A stretch of DNA of 64,000 nucleotides from positions 5,685,443-5,749,442 of the forward strand of contig NC_031502.1 of the NCBI RefSeq assembly GCF_000237925.1, in the 5' to 3' direction. Positions 22,567 to 34,200 of the stretch are shown here, piece by piece. Position numbers and translations under genes: made by a program. The DNA is from Schistosoma mansoni. Its lineage: Eukaryota; Platyhelminthes; Trematoda; Strigeidida; Schistosomatidae. Positions within the stretch are counted from its first letter, which is position 1, and every line of letters starts with the position of its first letter. The notes below the pieces were generated by a model. It did not search any database, was not told where the DNA came from, and saw only the letters and a program-made list of their open reading frames with translations.

Positions 22567-25252
22567 AGTTTGAGAGTTAATCAGTGATCAATGAATTAAA
22601 ATCAACTGAACGTATTGAAGCATATTTAAACATCGATGTGATCGATCAACGAAAAAGTTGAAACATCTTTTTCAAATAAAAGGATTAATTCTTAAAATTT
22701 CAGCTTTATTGAGGGCTATTCATGAAGACAGAAGTTTTGTTAGGCATTAATCTACATTTTATGTATAAAGCGAAATATGTGGTGATCATTATTTCAAGAT
22801 AACAGACGTTACCAACATATTAGCGCGCATACCATGACACCATGCGAAATCCAAAGAGTTTTGACAGGCTTGAGAACTAATAAATTTACGTCGAACAGAC
22901 TGAGCAGCAAGTTGAAGACAATTGAAACCACCCCATAGAGATGATTCACCTTCAACCAAATACAGGGTGAATTCCTGGTGTTTAAACACACTTAAACTCT
23001 CTCATAGTAGTTTAGCTTCAGCTTATGTCAGGAGTATTTGTAGAAATTATGCAACCGACATGTTCGTAACGAAAACAATAACCAGTTTTGTTATACTTTA
23101 AAAAGCTACCATTGATTTAATCTAACATAATACATACTATCTTTATTTGACTGCCAGTCGTTGAGTACTTCTACTTTTTTCAAAGTATGATAACTACCTG
23201 TAGTTTGTTCATCTGTCGCATTGAAAGCCAATGTTCTGATTGTGTATATTTTATTATTCCTTCTTTAAATTATGTGATATGTATATTGATTATAACGTAT
23301 TGAATGCCAAGTTGTGTTTGCACAGATTAGCTTGATAGTATCTATAATCATATAAAATTGTTATAAAGGTAGGATACTTGTTATAACGCTAGGGTTTCTT
23401 GTTATAACAGTCCTTTCACTTTTTACACGTATGTGGGACGTTAATTTACCTTAGACGAATATCTACATTGGATTCCCACCCAGGGTCTATTCTACAGGAC
23501 TTCAACACAACTCAGATCAAGAACACGGGATTAGCCTGACTAGAACGTCAATATATTTCCACACCAAAATCCGACACAATCCAACAACAAGGACAGTCAA
23601 TCAATAGTAATCAGGATAGGGGAATATATAACACATATAACACCTGTCACACTATCTACATGCCTGACTCAGCGAAACAACCAATCATTATCATTCTCGC
23701 CACACATCAAAATTCTGCCCAGTGTTCCATTTACTTGACACATTCATTCGTCATTCATTCATCTGTAGAAATATAAAATTCTGATAGACCAATGAGAAGA
23801 TGGAGTTGCTCTATCGAAATTTATAAAAGGGACTAATTGCTTTAGAAATATAAAAGTCTCAGTAAATTCACAATTTAATCTGTTTTGCTTATTCAGCAAA
23901 TTATTCATTAAACAAAAATAAAGACCTTATAGTGTCGAAAATCTTTTCTACGAACATTATAACTTTGAGAGCAGGTTATATTAGCCGTATAAAGTGTGAA
24001 CTTCCTGAACACATGTTTGGGCACTATTCTGGATCGCGGTCTTAGTTAATCAAAACTGAATGCTTGAGCACGGTTAACTGTAGACACTTACCTCCACGGG
24101 AATCATCGTTTAGAATTGTCTTGCAGACTAAAAGAAAGTTTGAATCAGAAATTTGTGAATGTTTAAAACTATGTCGATCTCAATGAAGTAATGTAAATAA
24201 ATAAGCTAAGACTTTCTTTGTAACGATAATAAACTTATAATGAAATAATGTAGTGATAAAATGAAGTTCAATATCATACAACATATCAGCCAAGTGCGTG
24301 TCGAATAATCTGCTAATAAATTAGATTATTTTAATGCGAAAATTTCGTAATCCAGATAAGTGTTTATGGTTGTTTAACATTCTTTGGGGCTGGTGGTCTA
24401 ATTGTAAAAGTATAGTTTTTGTTCTAGGCAATATTATCAGCGTTTATTTCACATTAAACAGGTGATCTCAAAAAAACAACACAAGCAACAATTGTTTACA
24501 TATTTATATGATAATTAAGAAGTATTTAATAAGGATAATAAACGACAAAATACATCAGGTTCATCCTTCATATACAAATAAACTGAATATTATCAGGCTG
24601 ATTGTAATATAAGTACAAGTAGTTTGAATTCTCCTATGACTAAAGCCTAAAAAATCAAAACATTTCTTGATTATCTGTATGGAGCATTTATTGAAGTGCC
24701 TGTTCTCAAATTAATCCTATAACTTCTTTTTATTATATGTTTAGCAATAATGTGAGATAATTATATGTCAGCATACGGATTTTATTTAAATGTGTTGTAT
24801 AACATCTTAATTAAGTTGTAATCTAACACTGTTTCATACGCATAAATTTATACTCTTTAATATTATCATTTCATGTTGACACTTGCTTTTCTATTTTCTG
24901 GAGATGTAATCTTTGAGCTGGACGGTTTAATCATGATGCTTTCGATATCTTTCTAGACATCATAAGTACATACTTGACCTCACCGTCCTGCTCAGAAAGC
25001 ACAATATCTCCGAAATTCTCATCCCAAGCTACAAAGATTCTGTATCATCTCAGTTTTCTGTTACGAGGAAAATTGATTACTGTAATTACATAAATGATGT
25101 GTAACGATATGTTTGTCCATTCATTCATTATTTATTCTATCACATTTTCGATTTACGTTAGTATTTCTGTAATTTGTTATTGATTACTATAAATGTGATT
25201 AACGATGAATAAATCATACAATCCCATGATTATTACATTCACACATTTGTAG
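22567..25252. other. Spacer between GGPPS and ERCC1-like gene
   Basis: AT-rich spacer (possibly ERCC1 5' introns). Apart from repeat Q copy 2 at 23432-23710 I see no supported gene. A serine-rich open stretch near 24985-25070 has a good acceptor but no donor in the needed phase. Confidence 0.4.
23432..23710. repeat. Interspersed repeat, unclassified family Q (copy 2)
   Basis: Collinear with 19110-19345. It begins tgtgggacgttaattta and ends near ttctcgccacaca, so the unit has TG...CA edges. No coding capacity. It lies in the spacer before the ERCC1-like gene. Confidence 0.5.
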
Positions 25253-28200
25253 AATACAAACAGGACCAATTTTAATTTCTGGAAATGCTATCCTTGTGAA
25301 TCAGCGTCAGGTAATCTTAAAATTATAATGTTATTTTCAATATGTTATAAGCTGTTTCATTATCCATCTAAGTTGACTGTGCTGTTTTCCTCTCTCGTAT
25401 TCTTAATTAACTTTCAGTACAAATTCTTCATTATTTTGGTGCAATTATAGTTTACGGATAAACCAATCAGATTTAAGAAATTCGCGTTAACTTTTTGCAT
25501 GAAAGTCAAAATAACCAAATGGATAATGAAAATAATATATTTGTAATATCCCAGTGAGTAGAAAAATTGAATTTTCTGACACTTAGTTACTCAGCGTAAG
25601 CCATTTCTCCTCTAATTGGGGCGTTATAGATATATTATTTTTATTATTAACAATCTAGTTATTACTCAGCTTAGTTGAAATTACCAAGTCACACGTTGGT
25701 AATAATACGTATAAACTCAAGCACAATGAATAGTTCGGACCATATTGGAAACCAAATATAAATTGTCTATATCTATATCTTAAAAGTAATAGATTTATCT
25801 ATGATGCGATTGCACAATTAATGTAGCATGGTATGTAAGCTAAATTAAAAGAAACGGCTGCTCATGATACAGATTGTATCTGAAATGATAATTATTCGTT
25901 GATGATACTTGATGTTATTCAGCGCATAATATTTGTGATATCTCTCAAGATCCTCTATGCATGACGACCTAAATGATGTAGAAAATTACTCAGGAGTCGC
26001 CATCGATAAGGAAAGTTTTTATATTTATCAGGTAATCGTTTGTAAGCGTTATTTAATCCACCCTATAATTGGTACCTACATTAATAATGTTTAGGCAATG
26101 TAGTCACGACTAAAAATATGTGCCTTGCAAAAGCTCTCAATGTAAAATTATCTGAATTTATGTGAAAAAGCTTTAATATCTCACCCACGTTTATTTGTGA
26201 GTGTACTGCTAAACTTTATGAGCTTAGCAATCATATATACTATTGTGTTTATCACCTGCATTCTGATTTGGCACAAGGCTACTCAAGGTCATCGACGAAG
26301 TTTAATTTTACTTTTGTTTTGTTCATCATAAATTTCTATTATGTTGACCTTTTATCATTGTGAATTGTTTATCTAGAGAGGTAATCCTGTTTTAAAACAG
26401 ATACGTAATGTTGCCTGGGAGTATGCAGATATTGATCCGGATTTTGTTGTAGGAAGAAATAATTGTATATATTTTCTAAGGTTAGTCGCCTAATATTATG
26501 TTTGTACTATCAACTCAGAAAGGTATTTCGATGTTTATATTACAGTTGACCAGAAAACTGAGATTTTAGAGCACTGTTTGTTTACAGCTAGTCAACTGTA
26601 AAAAATTTGTGTGACTCGAAAATGGCATCTTTACGCGTATAACTAAGCGATTATCGTTACAGAATAAAAAGACAGTTAGTGCTACTTATGAGCTCTAGTT
26701 AACACCGGAGAAATCCCGAGAACATAAAGTTTATAGCCAAAGGACTTGTGACTCGTAATTCATGTCCATAATATTTCTGTGCATCGTTACCACCGTTGAG
26801 ATATTTGTGAAAATGCTGTTTTCAGAATTCAGGATGTTTGCTCGACTGCGTACACAGGTAGTTCTCATGCATGTTCCCATCACTAGAGCTGCAACTGAAA
26901 TGATAAGGTTGCAGATTGTTAAATTTGCGGATGGCTGATGAATACACTGAAAATATATATGTTAGATAACGACAGCTACTATTATAAATATTAAATTGTG
27001 TTGAAAATGGCCATAATCGCTTTAGATTATTAAAAGCTTTATAAGATCTGTTAACCCTGATAATATGTAGCAAAATTACGCTTAAAAAAACCAAAACAGA
27101 CTCACTTTAAACGGAAAGGCGTTTCATTTTGATGAATAATGATGAAAAATATAATCCAGTATATTATGCATATCATGACTCAAATATAGTAATAAATGTA
27201 ATGAGCTGTACTATTGGAGTCTAAAATAGTTAGTGTAGTTGAAATAATAAAACTTGTGTAGTTGGATTCGTAGTATTCTGTGTTGAGTTTGGGAAAAAAT
27301 ACCGACACACCAGTTTATAAGATAGCCTGTGTTGACTACATTGTTTTCTTTCATCAGTGCTCAACAATTAGCAGTAGCCCATTCAGCTTCATAATTTGTG
27401 TTTTAAATATATCCCAGATTAATTTTGTACGTTGTCGACTAGACCCACTGTTTGGTCAGGTTTATTTCAACAATGCAGTATATTTCGCACTTACTAATCT
27501 AAAGACAGGTCGTAAAGGCCTATGAATGGTAAAAGTAGGAAACTGGTCCCTCAGTCATATCGGAGCGTAAATTTCTAAATGAGTTTATTTAGGTTGACAC
27601 AGGTACTAAGATTTATCATGCCTCAAATTCAAGGCTAACCTTATCAATCAAACCGTATAGTTGATCGAGTTAAATTAAATGATATTGATAGCCTTGAAAT
27701 AAAAAGATATTTATTTATTTAAACACATAAATATTGGTACAAGAGGGCACCAAATAGATATGCGCCACATAAATCATTCGATTTTTCGTGAGGGCTGGAA
27801 TGCTGCCCGGGCGTCTAAACTAAGGCAGATAGCTACACAACCCGAGCCTTTGACCTAAAGATCTGATCCACAAGGCAGTGGAGCATCGTAAGGAGATGCA
27901 GTCTTATGGTAGCCGGTGACCAACGATTGATTCATACGCCATTTGTTCCCTCAGGGTAGTGGAGCCCATGTGCACCATTGGTTTGAAATCAGGATTTTCC
28001 AACTCCCCTAGGTGAACTTGCCGTGTCCACCAACCCGGTTAAAGCGCCGGACATTCGCTTTTCGTCCTCTCACTTTCGCAAACAACACCCCCGCCACGAG
28101 AAGGCAGTGAGTAGGACTTCCCTAGTAGATGCTATGTACGCGTGGCCATGTGAGATCATTGTGTGTGAGAGAGAGTTGACTCTCTTTACTCTCGGTCGTA

Positions 28201-31200
28201 CCAGGGCATTTTGGGGCTGAAACAAAAGGAACCAACGAATCAGAATAACAGCGGTGACTATTAAATTTATGCACTATTTTACGAACGGAATTACGTACAG
28301 GTTCTTAGTGAATACCATTTTATTGACGATATTTCACGTCTTAGCATGTTTAAATAATAACTTAATTGTAGATCATCTTCATAATTTTTGACTGCTGAGA
28401 ATAAACATTTCATGTAGCTGCATTTAGAAAATGACATTTAGATAAGATATGGAATTCGGAGATGAGATTGTATTAAGAAAACAAAAAAAGAGAAACAAAG
28501 ACAAACTTCTCCAAAAAAGGTCAGTGTGAATATAAATATGAATGCACTAAATTGTCACCTTTTCCTCACCCCATGGAAAGTAGTTCGAATTTTCCCTGAA
28601 TTTTCCCATTTTATCAGGATGAACAACTCAAAATTAATATCAAATTGTTTACTTTTCCCTAAAATCAACGCCAGGTTGTCTAACTTTCCAATGCACTTAG
28701 ACCAAGTAGATCAACTCTTCAAGATTTGTCTATGGCCTAATTGCACGTCAAATGGTAAACGTTTTGCACAATTTATATATTTTCCGACTATAATAACAGA
28801 CTATTGTACTACCCACTATATGCCTCAGAATTTCGGCGTTAATTCCCTAGGGCAACCGAATTTTCTATACTATCGACATGATTCGAAAAATTGATTTATA
28901 TGAGAAAAATTTATTAACATGATTTGCATTAACAGTTGCCGATAATATCTACATACGGGTAGCAATTAAACATTAACATTATAACTAACAGGAATGATTA
29001 TTTTCAACTGTAACATAAAAAGAAGTAAAAATGTAGGTAACGTTATTAAACACACATATTTATTAAAAATGTCTCTTAGTTCAAACGAAATACTAACTCC
29101 TTTATCCAGTTTTGAAATCTGTCCAAACAAAAGATATATTCGCTTAGGAGCTTACTATAGTAATCTCAAGTTAAAACGAATTTACGATGAATTTAATTAT
29201 TATGAGTTACATCAATTTCACATTGTTCCATCTGTTTCTCCTAAATATTGTTTGATAATTGCAACTATTATGAATGTTTGCTCTACAACATTATTAGTAC
29301 TGCTATGTAGTGCCCATCAACTTTCAAAGACATTTCATTTGTATAAGTAATTTCCTCCAGCTTTATAACAGTTTCACAGTTGAGGTTGAACGAATCTCAC
29401 TGCAACTACACAAACCATTCAAAGAGTAACCACCTAACAGGAACATGAATTTCGATATGTCCTTTTCGCAGTTATGCTCCTATTCCTTCACATATTCTCT
29501 TAATGTATATTTGACAGAGAATTAACGTATCGACTCAATAGTGACTGAAACATACATTAACTTTTTTCTTTAAATAAATGAGAAGATACTTACGGAGTAT
29601 GATTTATCAGTGCCGTTTTTATGATATCATTTGAATATTATTCCACAAACCAACGTTTTTTACTATGTGATAGATTATTAAGCATTCGAGTACTGCTTTT
29701 CTATAGAAACTCATTAAAACATGCTTGTACTCAGTTATTCCATATTCATATATTTTTTCGTCGGCTTCACGAACCTTCTGCATTCGTCTTTAAGGGGTCC
29801 AAGTAAACTGTCATTCATAAACTTATGTTATAGAAGTCATGTTAAATTTGATTGTTCCCACTAATTATCCCATTTCGCTCATACCATTATTTCTTTCCCA
29901 CCTCATAAACAGCCCGACCGTTGCTGCTACCTTGACGTGGTGGTCGGGCTTGCCTATCGTGATGATTCAATCGAGCTATACTGGCGGGAACAATCGTTCC
30001 TCAAGGTCCTACCATGCCAGGCAGGTCGTTTGAAGAGCGGGGAGACTAAAAGCAGCAAACCCAAGGTCAGAAGGCGAAGTCGTACTGCTGACTGTACAGA
30101 GGTGTGACAGCAGTAAGGTGTTTCCTTCAGACAACCAGCATGACAGCGATGCTGCCTTCCCACAAGGAGGGGTGGGGTTAGAAAAGGTCGACCCTAAAAA
30201 TGCACACCTCGCCTTATCCCACGGATATCCGTCTCCGGCGGTAAGGTCCTTCGAAGAACGGAGTTAATACAAAAACTACCCACAAAAAGGTCGTGTGTGA
30301 CCGACCTCAAGCAGTTGTCCCTTGGGCACTGCGGTCGCGCTCTCAGGTCATTAAGACCACTTCTAACCCAATTTCCTTTTCAGGTACCTCTAGAAGAACC
30401 CTTCCACGGTGTGGGCAACCGGGAAGTGATAACTGCCCTCATACCTCTAACAGCACTCAAGACCACTGTATTCATAATCAATCTCCTTCTTCAATTCCTA
30501 CTATTCCTTCTACCTTGACTTTCAACACTAAACTTCCTGTTCCGGTTTCCTCCTCAAGTGTCACCATGGCCAACGATTCTAGTGCGCGAAACGCTGTCCC
30601 AGGTCTACTAAAACCTCGCTCCAAACTACACATTGGAGCCTTCAACGTACGTGCTTTAAGTCAAATCGGTCAACAGGCTTCCTTAGCTAAAACCGTAGAA
30701 TCTCGTACCATTGATGTATGCTGTGTCTCCGAAACACGCATACAGGATCCTAGTGTGGTCATTCACTTGACCTCACCTCGCCAAAATGGACAGCCAACGA
30801 AATACACCCTCCGTGTATCTGGCGACCCGTTGGCTAGTTCTCGTGGACTTGCAGGTGTAGGCATAGCACTAAGTACAATGGCAGAACAGGCACTATTAGA
30901 ATGGATCCCCGTTAACAGTTGCTTGTGTGCTGTCCGGCTAAATGGCTCCGTAAGAACTCGGAAGGATAGGGACACACGTAGTTGTCTTTTCGTCGTTTCT
31001 GCCTACGCTCCCACTGACTGCAGCGCGGATGAAGTAAAAGATGACTTTTACAGAAAACTCTCTGAGCTTCTTCAGAAAGCTAAGCGCTCAGACATAGTAG
31101 TCGTAGCGGGTGACTTTAATGCCCAGGTAGGCAGCTTAAATCAAACAGAAAGACATTTAGGTGGGTGTTTTAGTATTCCGGCTCAACGAACCGATAATGG

Positions 31201-34200
31201 TGATCGTCTGTTGCAACTATGCTCAGACAATCGTTTATTTTTAGCAAGCACTAATTTTAGGCATAAGGAGAGACATCGTCTAACATGGCGGCCACCTGCA
31301 CCAACCAACGATGGACTCAAATAGACCATATTGTCATCAGTCATCATTGGAGAGGCTCAATAGGAGATTGTCGCTCGTATTGGAATACTTGTTTAGACTC
31401 TGATCACGCTTTAATACGAGCGCGCATTTGTCTGCGCCTCAATGGACGCAAGAAAAGTACACTAAGAAGACCCATTAGGATTGAACTGGAGGACGAGAAA
31501 GCCAAATGCGAATTCCAGAAACAACTGAGTTCACATCTAGGCAGTTCTGTAAACGAGACTGACCCAGATGCTGCTTGGAAAGACACACGAACAGCTGTGG
31601 AAACAGCAGTAACATCTATTAGTTATTTAAACCATAGGGCTCCAAAAAACCAGTGGATTTCTTCTAAGTCTATTTCACTGTTGGATTCGCGTAAACTCAT
31701 CCCATCAGGCTCTGAAGACGATGAAGAGCGAAAACAAATCAGATCTAGGTTAACAAAAAGTCTAAGGAACTACTGTGAGCAGTGGTGGGCAACGAAAGCA
31801 AAAGAGATAGAAAAGGCAGTGGCTGTAGGCAACACCAGACGACTCTTCAGGCTAATAAAAGAAACCGGAATTAAGAAGTCAAGTGTAAGTCAGACGATCT
31901 CGGTAAAAGATGGAACCCTTATCTGCTCTCAACCCAAACGTTTAGAACGATGGGCGGAACACTTTAAGGAGCAGTTTAGCTGGCCTTCAGCTACTGCACA
32001 ACTACCCACTATTCCCAGAAAACCTGAATGGAACATTGAAGTAGGCCCCCGACCCTACTTGAAGTTCAAAAAGCTATAAGTAATCTGAAACGAAAAAGAG
32101 CAGCTGGTCCAGATGGAGTGGCTCCAGAGGTCTTTAAATATGGTGGTCCAATTTTAGCGATCAGGTTGACTAATATTCTGGCTAAAATCTGGGAGACGGA
32201 CGTAATCCCATCTGACTGATCACAATCTCTGATTGTCCCAATATATAAGAAGGGGCCAAAATCATCCTGTGATAACCATAGAGGGATTAGTCTGACTAAC
32301 ATAGTATCTAAAATACTAGCCTCAATAATTATCAGGCGCCTAACTAAGACTCGTGAACTCCAAACACGAGAAAATCAGGCTGGCTTCAGACCTGGTCGTG
32401 GCTGTATCGACCACATATTCACCATTCGTCAAGTTTTAGAGCACAGACATGCTTATCGGCGTCCGACAATGATAGTTTTTTCTTGACTTAAAAGCAGCAT
32501 TTGATTCTGTAGACCGAGAGGTTCTGTGGCAGTGTCTGTCATTGAAAGGTGTACCTCAGAAGTACATAAACCTTGTGAAGGCTCTTTACTCGAACACTAC
32601 CAGTCGAGTGAGAGCTTATGGCGAACTGTCATATGATTTTACAACCTCAAGTGGTGTCCGTCAAAGCTGTCCACTATCCCCATTTTTGTTTAACTTCATT
32701 ATAGACCTGTTGCTGGAAATAACACTCTCGTTGACTAAATTTTCAGGAGTTGATCTTCTACCAGGAGGTTCACTTATCGACTTAGAATACGCAGATGACA
32801 TAGTCCTGTTTGGTGAAGACACTGACAAAATGCAGAGTCTTCTGTTGAAACTCAGTAATAATGCCAGGATGTTTGGGATGCGTTTCTCCCCATCCAAATG
32901 TAAATTGTTACTCCAGGACTGGCCTGCGTCAACACCTGAACTAAGGATAGGGAGTGAAGTAGTCGAACGCGTGGACAACTTCACTTATCTTGGAAGTCTG
33001 ATCAGCCCTAATGGGTTGGTGTCTGACGAAATCTCAGCACGGGTTCAAAAAGCTTGTTTTTCTTTTTCCAACTTACGTCACCTATGGCGAAGACGAGATA
33101 TCCGTCTATCAATTAAGGGATGAGTATACTGCGCAGCATTTCTCTCTTCCACTTTACGGCTGTGAAACATGGCCATTAAGAGTAGAAGGTACTCGTAAGT
33201 TTCTAGTATTTGACCACAGATGCCTTAGAAATATTACTCTCATCTGCTGGGATAACCGGGTAAGTAATAGTGAGGTTAGACGCAGGGTATTAGGGAATCA
33301 TGGTAAATCAGTTGATGAGGTCATGAATCTTCATCGACTGAGATGGTTAGGCCACGTGTTACGTATGCCTGAACATCGATTACCACGACGCGCAATGTTG
33401 ACTAGTGTAGGGGATGGTTGGAAGAGTGTTAGGGGCGGCCAAACCAAAACATGGCATCAGTGCTTAAAGTCACTAACTTCTAGTCTGAGCCATGTTGGTA
33501 GATGCAGACTACTTGGTTGGGGTCCGCGTGACTATCGTAACCAATGGTTGGAGACTCTGGGTGACATGGCTCAGAATCGATCACAATGGCGTAGGTGTAT
33601 ACACTCTTTATCTTCCCTTAAACCTTGAGATTAAAATTGCTTCATAACTTTTTTCCTTCCTATACTATATCCTTCTATACAACCTTTCTTTATATACTAC
33701 CACCACTAAATTAATTACTTCTATGAATCCGGTGTTCATCTTGTTGTGCTAACGAGGTATGTCAACTTGGACCGATGCATATATGTGCCTGGTCCTACGT
33801 TGTCCTACTTACTACTTACCTCATAAACATGCGGTGATCGGACGAGAACCGGTGTTTCCAAGGTGGTATGGTATGTTCCCAAATAATAGATTTAGGCATA
33901 AGGAAAAACATCTTTTGACATGGTGACCACCGAATTTGTGCCAACGTTGGACTCAACTAGATCACATCGCTATCAGCCACCGATGGAGAGGCTCGATAGA
34001 AGACTGTCGCTCTTTTTGAAGTACACGATCACTTATGAATTCTAAAACTTGGTATTTAGGAATTGAAACATCTAAATCCCTATTCAGTATAACTTTTTTT
34101 ATTATGTATCAAAATGGAAAATTCCAGCTTTTATTTCTAAATATATTCTTATCTTGAGTGCTGTTAGAGGTATGAGGGCAGTTATCACTTCCCGGTTGCC

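Larger units (their letters stand above)
29912..33817 (+). mobile_element. RTE-clade (SR2-like) LINE, full-length copy 2
   Basis: A 3906-bp element with 12-bp target-site duplications, length as reported for Schistosoma SR2. Order: ribozyme-like 5' end, AP-endonuclease, long linker, RT, C-terminal domain, short 3' UTR and a CTACTTA-type tail. Seen: FNVRALSQIGQQASLAKT, CCVSETRIQD, VVSAYAPTDCSADE, VVVAGDFNAQVG, QIDHIVISHHWRGS, SDHALI; RT blocks AAGPDGVAPEVF, DNHRGISLTNIV, ENQAGFRPGRGC, RQSCPLSPFLFNF, LEYADDIVLF. About five breaks interrupt the single long frame: frameshifts near 31310, 32065 and 32480, and stops at 32217 and 33121. It is therefore inactive, though young. It lies in sense in an ERCC1 intron. 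Confidence 0.93.
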
